DNA of 8,325 nt from Burkholderiales bacterium (GCA_027457185.1 DAIDTN010000122.1:1-8325); one strand, 5' to 3'. Numbered from the stretch's first letter, positions 1-6,714 are shown. Made by a program: numbers and translations. Notes: a model not told the origin generated them from the sequence alone.

Positions 1-693
1 CTTGAGATTGTCCGAGTCGATCATCAGCAGGCTGGCGGGACGGTTGTAGCGCACCGACTGGTCGAACAAGCGGCCGGCGACGATGGCGAAGCCGCGCATG
101 TTGTAGATACGGGTGAGATCATCGGTTTCCGACAGCAGCCGCGCCCGGTTCAAGCCGAAACGGATGTCGGCGGAAAACATGGTGGTGATATAGGCAACGA
201 GAAGCATCGGCGCGAGCTGCGCCACCAGTCCGCCGACGTAAGCGAGCGAAAACGGCCCGCCTGCGGGGGCGATTCCTCCGAGCAGCACGAAGCAGGCGCT
301 GATCAGCGCCATTTCGAACATGGTGGTGGCCTTGCCCAGCGCAAGTGCGCTGGTGATGATGACGAGCAGGTAGGTGTTGAGAAGAGGGCTGGCGAGCCTG
401 CCCGTGTTCCACAGCACCCAGGTGATGAACAGCACCATCGCAAACGTTTCGATGGCAATTTTCCATTTCGATTCGGGCTTGTAGAAATTGGTGTAGCGAA
501 AGCCCAGGACGAAAGCGGCATAGAAGAACAGCCCCGCGGAAATCGCCGCCTTGTCGGCGGCAAGGGGCCCGTCGAACACCTGATACAGCAATACCAGGAT
601 CAGCAGCAGCCACTCGATTTCGGCGACGGTGCGCGATATTCCGCGCAGCTCCTCCTGTTCTACGCTCAGAGTTTCAGCGGGCTTAGAGTGCAC
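1..693 (-). CDS. Membrane-anchored GGDEF protein, probable diguanylate cyclase (3' end beyond window)
   Basis: Probable diguanylate cyclase making c-di-GMP from GTP at the inner membrane. The first 231 residues are present; the rest lies beyond position 1. Hydrophobic stretches at about residues 27-40, 51-68, 79-96, 105-120, 125-143 and 150-173 suggest a five- or six-helix membrane sensor module that I cannot assign to a named MASE family. A GGDEF domain begins near residue 189 with ETDDLTRIYNMRGF, matching the usual D-x-LT-x-L-x-N-x-R-x-F entry, and continues to LLMIDSDNLK, where the metal-binding Asp region is expected. The GGDEF signature itself is outside the window, so catalytic competence and any C-terminal EAL domain cannot be judged. 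The GTG start at 693 is chosen because AAGGGG lies 6 nt upstream and no better in-frame start exists. It is downstream of the dioxygenase gene on the same strand, with a possible promoter of its own. Confidence 0.88.
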   Translation of the reverse strand, partial: MHSKPAETLSVEQEELRGISRTVAEIEWLLLILVLLYQVFDGPLAADKAAISAGLFFYAAFVLGFRYTNFYKPESKWKIAIETFAMVLFITWVLWNTGRLASPLLNTYLLVIITSALALGKATTMFEMALISACFVLLGGIAPAGGPFSLAYVGGLVAQLAPMLLVAYITTMFSADIRFGLNRARLLSETDDLTRIYNMRGFAIVAGRLFDQSVRYNRPASLLMIDSDNLK

Positions 694-699
694 ATATTT

Positions 700-705
700 C
701 CCCTT
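700..705 (-). promoter_or_regulatory. Ribosome binding site of the GGDEF gene
   Basis: AAGGGG on the minus strand, 6 nt before the GTG at 693-691. It decides this GTG start, because the nearby ATG codons are out of frame or run into early stops. Confidence 0.6.
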
Positions 706-748
706 GTCATGAGCGGACTGCGGCCATGTTAGCTGCCGCGCCGCGACG

Positions 749-754
749 ATTATA
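749..754 (-). promoter_or_regulatory. Candidate -10 box (TATAAT) for the GGDEF gene
   Basis: A perfect TATAAT on the minus strand, 55 nt upstream of the GTG start, is striking in such GC-rich DNA. The hexamer 17 nt further upstream (GAAAAG) does not resemble TTGACA, so this would be a -10-dominated or activator-dependent promoter. It suggests the GGDEF gene need not depend on read-through from the dioxygenase gene. Confidence 0.35.
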
Positions 755-790
755 GCGCGACCAGCGATCCGCTTTTCGCCGGGGGCGTTG

Positions 791-809
791 GCTCATGCCG
801 CCGCCTCCT
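791..809. repeat. 19-bp direct repeat, copy 1
   Basis: GCTCATGCCGCCGCCTCCT, identical to 901-919 and exactly 110 bp from it. Read on the minus strand it is an AGGAGG ribosome-binding sequence followed by ATGAGC. This copy precedes the second micro-ORF. Confidence 0.85.
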
Positions 810-900
810 ATTCCAGTGTCGCAGGCCCGCGTGCGCGCTGTCGGCGTCCGGCGGCAATCGCGGGCGGTCGCATCCCCGCTGGGCGGGGCCCCTGCTCCCT

Positions 901-919
901 GCTCATGCCGCCGCCTCCT
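901..919. repeat. 19-bp direct repeat, copy 2, spanning the dioxygenase stop
   Basis: Identical to 791-809. This copy encodes the Ala-rich C-terminus and the TGA stop (905-903) of the dioxygenase, and creates the overlapping ATGA start of the first micro-ORF. A tandem duplication of the gene end followed by divergence of the 91 bp between copies would explain the pair. Confidence 0.85.
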
Positions 920-2003
920 TCTCCTCCCGCCAGAAGTCCAGCTTCTCCTGCACCACCCGGTCCGAATAGATGAACACCACGGCGTCGCTCGATGCGCTGT
1001 GCTCGTGCGCGACCCAGCTCGGCGCGACGAAAATGTCGTGCGGACCCCAGTCGAAGGTCTCGCCGCCGATTTTGCTCCTGCCCGTGCCCTCCCCCACGGT
1101 GAATACCGCGCTGTCGGTGGAGCGGTAGGGCGCGGTGTTGAAACCTTTTGGAATAAGCTGCATCCAGGTGGATATGGTCGGCATCGCCCAGCCGCCGTTG
1201 ACCGGGTTGATGTATTTCATCTTGTAGGCGTGCCGCGGGTCGGCGGCGCGAAAGCGCGCGAGCTGGTCCAGCGCCTCGCGCGTGCGGCGGTAGGGGTAGT
1301 TGAATATCGGCGAAGTCTGCGAGGTGTAGACCTGGTCGACCGGCAGCAGATTGTGCCCCGCTTCGGCCATGGCCGCGCCTTCCGGGCGGTCCAGCGGGTG
1401 GACCTTGCCCGGATAGGCTTCGCGAAAGCTCGCGCACATCAGATTGACGATGTGCATGTCCAGGCCGTCGAGCCAGACCATGGGCGCGTCGCTCTCGTTG
1501 CCATGATCGTGCCAGGTCATCGACGGGGTGATCACGAAATCGCCCGGTTCCATCATGGTGCGCTCGCCCGCGACCGCGGTGTAGGCATTGTGCCCTTCGA
1601 CGATGAAGCGCAGCGCCGAGGCTACGTGCTTGTGCGCGGGCGCGATCTCGCCCGGCAGGATGATCTGCAGTCCGGCGAACAGGCTTTCGGTAATGCGCGA
1701 CTCGCCCGGCAGCCCCGGGTTCTCCAGCACCATGACGCGGCGCTCGGCTTCCTCCGTCGAGATCAGCTTGCACGCCTCGATCAGGTACGGCCGTATCTCG
1801 GCGTAGCGCCACAGGGCCGGCACGCAACGCGGCGCCGGCCGGTCCGTGACCAACCCGTGGAGCACCCGCCACAGCGGCGCGAGGTGTTGGCTGCGGGCGC
1901 GTTGGTAAAAATCCATCCGACCCGGTTCGGCCGCGAGGTTGACGCTCGGAACAATGCCCGCAAGGGCGCCGGCTTCGTGGTGCACGCTGCTATCGGATTT
2001 CAT
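903..2003 (-). CDS. Gentisate 1,2-dioxygenase-family ring-cleavage enzyme
   Basis: A 366-residue bicupin Fe(II) dioxygenase. The family opens the ring of gentisate to maleylpyruvate with O2, in the cytoplasm. The first cupin (about 105-190) contains LPGEIAPAHKHVASALRF, followed by RFIVEG and TWHDHGNE; H124, H126 and H165 match the family's three iron-binding histidines. The second cupin (about 270-348) keeps the fold, ending in PSWVAHEHSASSDAVVF, but lacks an obvious full metal triad, as is common in this family. Length fits the family (about 340-380). The ATG at 2003 is preferred over the in-frame start at 2060 because AGGAGG lies 5 nt upstream and homology begins after it. No maleylpyruvate isomerase or fumarylpyruvate hydrolase gene is adjacent. 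Relatives that cleave salicylate or 1-hydroxy-2-naphthoate cannot be excluded from sequence alone, so I give no symbol. Confidence 0.9.
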   Translation of the reverse strand: MKSDSSVHHEAGALAGIVPSVNLAAEPGRMDFYQRARSQHLAPLWRVLHGLVTDRPAPRCVPALWRYAEIRPYLIEACKLISTEEAERRVMVLENPGLPGESRITESLFAGLQIILPGEIAPAHKHVASALRFIVEGHNAYTAVAGERTMMEPGDFVITPSMTWHDHGNESDAPMVWLDGLDMHIVNLMCASFREAYPGKVHPLDRPEGAAMAEAGHNLLPVDQVYTSQTSPIFNYPYRRTREALDQLARFRAADPRHAYKMKYINPVNGGWAMPTISTWMQLIPKGFNTAPYRSTDSAVFTVGEGTGRSKIGGETFDWGPHDIFVAPSWVAHEHSASSDAVVFIYSDRVVQEKLDFWREEKEAAA

Positions 2004-2149
2004 CCCTGCCTCCTGTGATTGAGCTGTTTCGTCGCAGTACCTGGTCGCTCTTGCGCGCATGATAGCCTAGCTGCGCGCTTGCGGCGATACGACTCCCGCC
2101 TGCGGGATATTGAGCTATGATGCAAACGGTTGGTCTGGTCGGGAAGCTC
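2004..2149. promoter_or_regulatory. Divergent control region, dioxygenase versus nfeD-SPFH pair
   Basis: The 146-bp gap between divergent genes must hold both promoters. On the minus strand TATCAT (2064-2059) resembles a -10 box about 55 nt before the dioxygenase start, without a convincing -35. On the plus strand TATGAT (2116-2121) resembles a -10 box about 29 nt before the ATG at 2150, again without a clear -35. No regulator gene is adjacent and no strong operator palindrome was found, only CCCGC-CT-GCGGG at 2095-2106. Confidence 0.3.
2009..2014 (-). promoter_or_regulatory. Ribosome binding site deciding the dioxygenase start
   Basis: Perfect AGGAGG on the minus strand, 5 nt before the ATG at 2003-2001. 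It selects this start over the upstream in-frame one at 2060. Confidence 0.75.
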
Positions 2150-2572
2150 ATGGAAACTTATCTGCTCTGGCTGGTCGCCGGATTCGTGTTGGTGATCGCC
2201 GAACTCGTCACCGGCACGTTTTTCATGCTGATCCTGGGCATCGCGGCATTCGCCGGGTCGGCGGCGGCCTGGTTCGGCTTCGGGTTCCGGCTGGAGGCAA
2301 TGTGCGCCGCTGCGGTGGCGGTCGCCGGCGTGTTCTGGGTGCGGCAGAACCGCAAGGCGATGCAGCAGCCCGATATGGCCTCGCTCGACCTGGGTCAGGC
2401 AGTCACGTTCGATGCGTGGGTAAACCGCGAGCAGGGTGCGGCGCGGGTGAAATATCGCAACACGCTGTGGGATGCGGAGGTCGAGGGTGAGCGCGCGCTC
2501 GATCATGGCCAGGTGCTGTTCATCCATGCGGTGGACGGCAGCACGCTCAAGGTATCGAAGGCGAAAATCTGA
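2150..2572 (+). CDS. Short NfeD-family membrane protein
   Basis: A 140-residue NfeD-like protein without the N-terminal ClpP-like protease domain of long NfeD forms. Hydrophobic segments at about 4-20, 22-41 and 48-64 would anchor it in the inner membrane. Residues 80-138 form the soluble OB-fold-like domain, with LGQAVTFDAW, ARVKYRNTLWDAEVEGE and a final strand ending STLKV. Short NfeD proteins are typically encoded beside and act with stomatin-like SPFH proteins in membrane organisation or quality control; the gene 75 bp downstream on the same strand is such a partner, so an operon is likely. ATG 2150 is chosen because the first membrane segment follows at once and GGGA sits 5 nt upstream. 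Tandem ATGs at 2117 and 2120 would add 11 and 10 residues and overlap a -10-like TATGAT. Confidence 0.85.
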   Translation: METYLLWLVAGFVLVIAELVTGTFFMLILGIAAFAGSAAAWFGFGFRLEAMCAAAVAVAGVFWVRQNRKAMQQPDMASLDLGQAVTFDAWVNREQGAARVKYRNTLWDAEVEGERALDHGQVLFIHAVDGSTLKVSKAKI

Positions 2573-2634
2573 GGCGCGGCGATGCAGGGAGCCTCGCGTC
2601 CGCCGCGGATTCCGCCATCCGCAAACGAATTGCT

Positions 2635-2640
2635 AGGGAG
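2635..2640 (+). promoter_or_regulatory. Ribosome binding site of the SPFH gene
   Basis: AGGGAG 7 nt before the ATG at 2648. It favours that start over the in-frame ATG at 2582, which would add 22 non-conserved residues and lacks such a site. Confidence 0.65.
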
Positions 2641-2647
2641 AATACCC

Positions 2648-3643
2648 ATGTTTCCGAAGTTAATTGCTGTCCTGATCGCTACCATCGCCATCTCGCAGTT
2701 CCCGCAGACGCGCGGCTTCGCCATCCCGTTTTTCATTCTCGCGGTGGCGATCATTTTCGTCATCGAGGGCGTGCGCGTGGTGCCGCAGCAGAGCGCCTGG
2801 GTGGTGGAGCGCATGGGCAAATTCCACGCGATTTTGCAGCCCGGGATGAACGTGATCGTGCCCTTCGTCGATCGCATCGCCTACACCCACTCGCTGAAGG
2901 AGGTACCGCTGGATGTGCCCGAGCAGGTGTGCATCAGCCGCGACAACACCCAGCTGTCGGTGGATGGCGTCATCTATTTTCAGGTGACCGACCCGCGCCT
3001 GGCGTCCTACGGCTCGTCCAATTACATCGCCGCGATCACGCAGCTTGCGCAGACTGCGCTGCGGAGCGAGATCGGCAAGATGGAGCTGGACAAAACTTTC
3101 GAGAGCCGCGACGAGATGAACCGCCAGGTCGTATCGGTGCTGGACGAGGCCGGCCGCTCCTGGGGGGTGAAGGTGCTGCGCTATGAAATCAAGAACATCA
3201 CCCCGCCTGAGACCATCCTGCGCGCTATGCAGGCGCAGATCACGGCCGAGCGCGAGAAGCGCGCGCTGATCGCCAAATCGGAGGGCCAGAAGCAGCAGGA
3301 GATCAATATCGCCGAGGGCGAAAAGCAGGCCGCCATCCTCAAATCCGAGGGCGCCAAGGCCGCAGTCATCAACAAGGCGCAGGGCGATGCCACCTCGATC
3401 CGGCTGATCGCCGAGGCGACCGCCGCTGCGGTAACCGCGGTGGCCGAGTCGCTGGCCAAGGAAGGCGGGCAGCAGGCGGCCAACCTGAAGGTCGCCGAGC
3501 AGTACGTCAACGCCTTCGCTTACCTGGCCAAGACAAACAATACCCTCATCGTACCCGCCAACCTGGGCGACATGGCCACGCTGATCACTTCGGCCATGAC
3601 CATGCTCGACCGGACCAAGGCCGCTCAGGCCAAGCCGGCCTGA
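2648..3643 (+). CDS. Stomatin/paraslipin SPFH-domain membrane protein (QmcA-like)
   Basis: A 331-residue SPFH-domain protein of the paraslipin group, related to Escherichia coli QmcA. The family forms large membrane-associated oligomers thought to organise membrane microdomains or modulate membrane proteases. Two hydrophobic stretches open the protein (about 4-17 and 24-42). The SPFH domain covers roughly 43-200 with typical GVRVVPQQSAWVVERMGKF, LQPGMNVIVPFVD, SVDGVIYFQVTDP and the conserved KNITPPETI. From about 195 to 270 runs the Ala/Glu/Lys-rich coiled coil with repeated SEG and EGEKQAAI units, followed by a C-terminal segment ending NNTLIVPANLGDMATL, also family-typical. It lies 75 bp after the NfeD gene, the usual partner. 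Its stop is 11 bp from the stop of the convergent transporter gene, leaving no room for a terminator between them. The double hydrophobic N-terminus is somewhat longer than the single one usual in paraslipins. Confidence 0.93.
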   Translation: MFPKLIAVLIATIAISQFPQTRGFAIPFFILAVAIIFVIEGVRVVPQQSAWVVERMGKFHAILQPGMNVIVPFVDRIAYTHSLKEVPLDVPEQVCISRDNTQLSVDGVIYFQVTDPRLASYGSSNYIAAITQLAQTALRSEIGKMELDKTFESRDEMNRQVVSVLDEAGRSWGVKVLRYEIKNITPPETILRAMQAQITAEREKRALIAKSEGQKQQEINIAEGEKQAAILKSEGAKAAVINKAQGDATSIRLIAEATAAAVTAVAESLAKEGGQQAANLKVAEQYVNAFAYLAKTNNTLIVPANLGDMATLITSAMTMLDRTKAAQAKPA

Positions 3644-3654
3644 GTCGCCTCGTT

Positions 3655-4854
3655 TCAGGCGGCTGCCGGGCGCGCCAGCGCGCCCTCGGCGCGAGCGGCA
3701 AGCTGGCCGAACAGCGCGCCCAGGGCGGCTGCGGCGAGCAGCACCCACAGCGCGGCGTCCCAGCTGTGGGCAGCCGACACCACCGCCGCGATCAGTGGCG
3801 GACCGAAGAAGGGGCCGAGCTGCGCCACCTGCACCGTTAAACCCTGGATGCTGCTGATCTGGCTCGTATCGCGTGCGTAGACTTGCGATCCCGAGAGCAC
3901 CGCCGCCGGGATGGTTCCACCCGCGAACATGAACAGCATGCCAAAGATGGAGCGCAGCGTGTCGGGCAGACTGGAAGAGAATATGCCGCAGGCGCACGCC
4001 GCCATGACGAGGAACGTGAGGCTGATCACATGGCCGCGCGGCGCGGCGCGATGGACCAGCCAGCTGCCGAGGAGGTTGCCCACTACATTGACTCCGACCA
4101 CCAATGCCGTCAGGAGCGCGGCGGCCGTGACCGAGGCGCCGCGTTCCTGCACCAGGAACGTGGGCAGCCAGACCATCATCGCGTAGAACATCAGGGTGTA
4201 GCAGCCGAAAGCCAGCGCCGCCCACCAGGGTCCGGGCTGGCGCAGCGCGCGCACCATGTCCGCGAGCGTATGCGCGGCACCTCTGCGCGCGACGCCATAG
4301 GCGCGGCGCGATCGTCGCAGTGCTTCCATGCATATGAACGTCAGCAGCACGATCACCAGCCAGAAGCCGCGCCAGCCAAGGAAACCCAGCAGCACCGGGC
4401 TCGCCAGCATGGTCAGGCTGGCGCCGAAGGGCAGGTAGCAGCTCCACAGTCCCAGGGTCAGGTTGCGCTGGCGCGGTGCGCTGGCCGCGACGATCAGCGT
4501 CGGCGCCGACACTGCAATGGCGATAAACCCGGCGCCTTCGACGACGCGCGAGGCGAACAGCATGATTTCGGCGGTCGCGGTTGCGCCCAACAGCCCGCCC
4601 AGCGCCAGGGCGATCAGCCCGGCGGCACAACAGCGCAACGCGCCGTAGCGGGCGGCGAGTGCGCCGAAGAACACCGCCGTGGTGACCGCCAGTGTGTTGA
4701 AGGTCGAGTTAACCCAGCCTGCGGCGACCAGGGACAGGGGTAATTCTTCGCGCAGCAGGGGAATCGCCGGCGGCAGCTTGCCGACGTAGGCGGCGGCGAC
4801 GACGCCGGTGGCAATGGCGGCCCACACCGCGGGCCAGTGGGTTCGTGTCACCAC
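3655..4854 (-). CDS. MFS transporter (resembling the CynX/NimT group)
   Basis: A 399-residue protein with about twelve hydrophobic helices, typical of a single-substrate MFS permease in the inner membrane. The loop between helices 2 and 3 reads GALAARYGALR, a form of MFS motif A with the usual Asp replaced by Ala; helix 4 carries SRVVEGAGFIA, matching the R-x3-G-x-G pattern. The central cytoplasmic loop is about 175-205 and is Arg-rich. The general look is that of the cyanate/nitroimidazole (CynX/NimT) branch, but the substrate cannot be read from sequence. The start is GTG at 4854 (GTG at 4851 is also possible); no good ribosome binding site is visible and no in-frame ATG occurs near the N-terminus. 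It is divergent from the 4-hydroxybutyryl-CoA dehydratase gene across 297 bp, which makes shared regulation and a role in taking up a related acid possible but unproven. Confidence 0.88.
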   Translation of the reverse strand: MVTRTHWPAVWAAIATGVVAAAYVGKLPPAIPLLREELPLSLVAAGWVNSTFNTLAVTTAVFFGALAARYGALRCCAAGLIALALGGLLGATATAEIMLFASRVVEGAGFIAIAVSAPTLIVAASAPRQRNLTLGLWSCYLPFGASLTMLASPVLLGFLGWRGFWLVIVLLTFICMEALRRSRRAYGVARRGAAHTLADMVRALRQPGPWWAALAFGCYTLMFYAMMVWLPTFLVQERGASVTAAALLTALVVGVNVVGNLLGSWLVHRAAPRGHVISLTFLVMAACACGIFSSSLPDTLRSIFGMLFMFAGGTIPAAVLSGSQVYARDTSQISSIQGLTVQVAQLGPFFGPPLIAAVVSAAHSWDAALWVLLAAAALGALFGQLAARAEGALARPAAA

Positions 4855-5151
4855 GGGATTGTAGGCCCTGGCATCAACTCAGTCCCCAGGTCCGGGGGCC
4901 GAACAACGCGCGAAACAAATGCGAATACCAGGGGTTCAGCTTGCATTCGCCTATCCTATGAATAGGTGAAATATATCCAGTCCGGTCCAGGCGGGCGCGT
5001 ACCTTTTCTCCCTCAGCGTGCGCAGGGTGCTGCATATTGTCGCAGGTCAAATTGCGCGGCTGCGCCACAGCGTACACTAGCCGCGAAGAATTGCGATGAG
5101 CGATTGCCCTGCACCCAATCATATCAATAGTTCTTTCCTGGAGAGATTGCC
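4855..5151. promoter_or_regulatory. Divergent control region, MFS transporter versus dehydratase
   Basis: This 297-bp stretch is visibly more AT-rich than its flanks in the part 4940-4980. It contains a short palindrome CCTAT-GA-ATAGG (4955-4966) with a partial extra CTAT just before it, a possible operator half-site array. For the dehydratase, TTGCGC (5052-5057) and TACACT (5073-5078) resemble -35 and -10 boxes but with a short 15-nt spacer. GGAGAG at 5140-5145, 6 nt before the ATG at 5152, is a good ribosome binding site. A 98-codon frame on the minus strand through this region resembles nothing and is not called. No regulator gene is adjacent. Confidence 0.3.
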
Positions 5152-6714
5152 ATGGCCATGATGAACGCACAGCAATACCGCGACAGTCTTGCGGCGCGCA
5201 AGCCGCTGAAGGTCTACCTGGATGGAAAGCTTCTGGCGGACCCGCTAGCGCATCCGTACATCCGGACCTCCATGAACACCGTGGCGCTCACCTATGCATT
5301 GGCGCAGGATCCGGAGCATAAAAATCTCATGACCGCCAAGTCCGCGCTCACCGGCGAGACCATCAACCGATTCTGCCATCTGCATCAGAGCACCGACGAT
5401 CTGATCAACAAGGTGCGCATGCAGCGCCTCCTCGGGCAGCGCTGCGGCACCTGCTTCCAGCGCTGCGTCGGCCTCGATGCCCTGAATGCCGTGTTCGCGA
5501 TCACCTTCGACATGGACCAGAAGCTCGGCACCCGCTACCACGCGCGCTTCAGGAAATTCGCCATCTCCATGGAACAGAACGACTGGATCGTCGATGGTGC
5601 CATGACCGACGTCAAAGGAGACCGCGCGAAGCGCCCGGCCGAGCAGCACGACAAGGACCTGTACCTGCGCGTGGTCGAGCGGCGCGCCGACGGCGTCGTT
5701 ATCCGCGGCGCCAAGGCGCATCAGACCGGCTCGGTCAATTCGCATAGGGTCCTGGTGATGCCCACCGTGTCGCTGAAGCCGGACGAGAAGGACTACGCCA
5801 TCACCTGCGCGCTGCCCTCGGACGAGCCAGGCATCACCTATATCTACGGCCGCCAGTCCTGCGACGAACGCAAGCTCGGCGGGGGGGAAGCCTCCGACAT
5901 CGATTCGGGCAGCCCGGCCTACGGCGGCCAGGAAGCACTGATGATTTTCGACGACGTGTTCGTGCCCAACGATATGATCTTCATGAACGGCGAAACCGAG
6001 TTTGCCGGCCCGCTGGTCGACCTGTTCGCGAGCTATCACCGCCAGAGCTACGGCGGCTGCAAGGTCGGCAATGGCGACGTGGCCGTCGGCGCCGCAGCGT
6101 CGATTGCCGAATATAACGGCGTCGCCAAGGCCTCCCACATCAAGGACAAGATCGTCGAGATGAACCATCTCAACGAGACGCTCTTCGCCTGCGGCATCGC
6201 CTGCTCGGCCAACGGCAGGAAGCTGCCCGCCGGCAATTTCTTCGTCGATGCGCTGCTGGCCAACGTGTGCAAGCAGAACGTGACGCGCCTGCCCTACGAG
6301 ATCGCGCGCATCCTGCAGGACATCGCCGGCGGCCTGATGGTCACGCTGCCGTCGGCAAAAGACTGGCTCAATCCGGAGACTGGCGGCATGCTGAAGAAAT
6401 ATCTCGCCGGCGCCGACGGCATGAGCACCTACGAGCGCATGCGCCTGCTGCGCCTGATCGAGAACCTCACCATGGGACGCGGCGCCGTCGCCTATCTCAC
6501 CGAGTCCATGCATGGCGCCGGTTCGCCGCAGGCGCAGCGCGTGCTCATCAGTCGCTTGGCCAATGTCGAGGAAAAGAAGGTGTACGCGAAGAGCCTCGCC
6601 CTCAACAACAGCCTTGAGTCGGTGGAAGCGGCGATACGCACGGGGCTGCAGAAGGTGCGCGCGCCTGGGAACGACAAGGCGGCGCCTGCCATGAGGCTAA
6701 CTACGGCGTCCTGA
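5152..6714 (+). CDS. abfD: 4-hydroxybutyryl-CoA dehydratase / vinylacetyl-CoA isomerase (AbfD type)
   Basis: A 520-residue flavin and iron-sulfur enzyme that dehydrates 4-hydroxybutyryl-CoA to crotonyl-CoA by a ketyl-radical route and isomerises vinylacetyl-CoA. It belongs to the HpaB-like (4-hydroxyphenylacetate 3-hydroxylase) superfamily and is often mislabelled as such, but the unusual [4Fe-4S] site is present: C101 and C105 in GTCFQRCVG, H296 and C303 in YHRQSYGGCKVG, corresponding to C99, C103, H292 and C299 of the Clostridium aminobutyricum enzyme. Other active-site residues recalled from that enzyme also match: T192 in KAHQTGS, E261 in GGQEAL, Y300, K304 and E451 in TESMHGAGSPQ. Blocks such as MQRLLGQ, HQSTDDL, VDGAMTDVKGDR and LLANVCKQN are near-identical to my memory of the clostridial protein. 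It is longer than the roughly 490-residue clostridial form: the last 30 residues extend past the conserved end. Start 5152 follows GGAGAG. True plant-like or HpaB monooxygenase activity is unlikely, as those lack the cysteines. Confidence 0.93.
   Translation: MAMMNAQQYRDSLAARKPLKVYLDGKLLADPLAHPYIRTSMNTVALTYALAQDPEHKNLMTAKSALTGETINRFCHLHQSTDDLINKVRMQRLLGQRCGTCFQRCVGLDALNAVFAITFDMDQKLGTRYHARFRKFAISMEQNDWIVDGAMTDVKGDRAKRPAEQHDKDLYLRVVERRADGVVIRGAKAHQTGSVNSHRVLVMPTVSLKPDEKDYAITCALPSDEPGITYIYGRQSCDERKLGGGEASDIDSGSPAYGGQEALMIFDDVFVPNDMIFMNGETEFAGPLVDLFASYHRQSYGGCKVGNGDVAVGAAASIAEYNGVAKASHIKDKIVEMNHLNETLFACGIACSANGRKLPAGNFFVDALLANVCKQNVTRLPYEIARILQDIAGGLMVTLPSAKDWLNPETGGMLKKYLAGADGMSTYERMRLLRLIENLTMGRGAVAYLTESMHGAGSPQAQRVLISRLANVEEKKVYAKSLALNNSLESVEAAIRTGLQKVRAPGNDKAAPAMRLTTAS

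Larger units (their letters stand above)
707..906 (-). other. Dioxygenase-GGDEF gap with two possible micro-ORFs
   Basis: This gap contains two short reading frames, each preceded by a perfect AGGAGG 7 nt before an ATG. The first (906-808, 32 codons, beginning MSREQGPRPAG) starts in an ATGA overlap with the dioxygenase stop codon. The second (796-707, 29 codons, beginning MSQRPRRKADR) starts 11 nt after the first one's TAG and ends 13 nt before the GGDEF start. Both peptides begin Met-Ser and are Arg-rich, and I recognise neither. The shared start context comes from a direct repeat (791-809 and 901-919), so the resemblance may be duplication rather than function. The second frame also contains the candidate TATAAT. 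They could be translational-coupling leaders, remnants of a lost downstream gene, or chance. Confidence 0.25.

Noticed and set aside
795..2018. 407-codon plus-strand frame over the dioxygenase gene
   Set aside because: Antisense shadow of a well-supported gene, with composition rich in Arg, Val and His and no motif.
2660..4630. 656-codon open frame on the minus strand
   Set aside because: It is antisense to the SPFH gene and out of frame with the MFS gene. Its translation is Arg/Gly/His-rich with no family features, typical of the empty frame of GC-rich coding DNA.
4874..5170. 98-codon minus-strand frame across the divergent gap
   Set aside because: It has no ribosome binding site or family resemblance, and it overlaps the start of the dehydratase gene and the expected promoters.
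5247..5259. Third copy of the hairpin loop motif (AGCGCATCCGTAC)
   Set aside because: It lies inside the dehydratase coding sequence, where it encodes the conserved HPYIR region, and has no flanking inverted arms. Treated as coincidence.
5245..6513. 422-codon open frame antisense to the dehydratase gene
   Set aside because: The opposite strand carries an unmistakable conserved enzyme. The antisense translation has no recognisable domain and follows from GC-rich third positions.
5152..6714. 4-hydroxyphenylacetate 3-monooxygenase (HpaB) as the identity
   Set aside because: Same superfamily, but the CxxxC and HxxxxxxC cluster ligands and the near-identical blocks are those of 4-hydroxybutyryl-CoA dehydratase.
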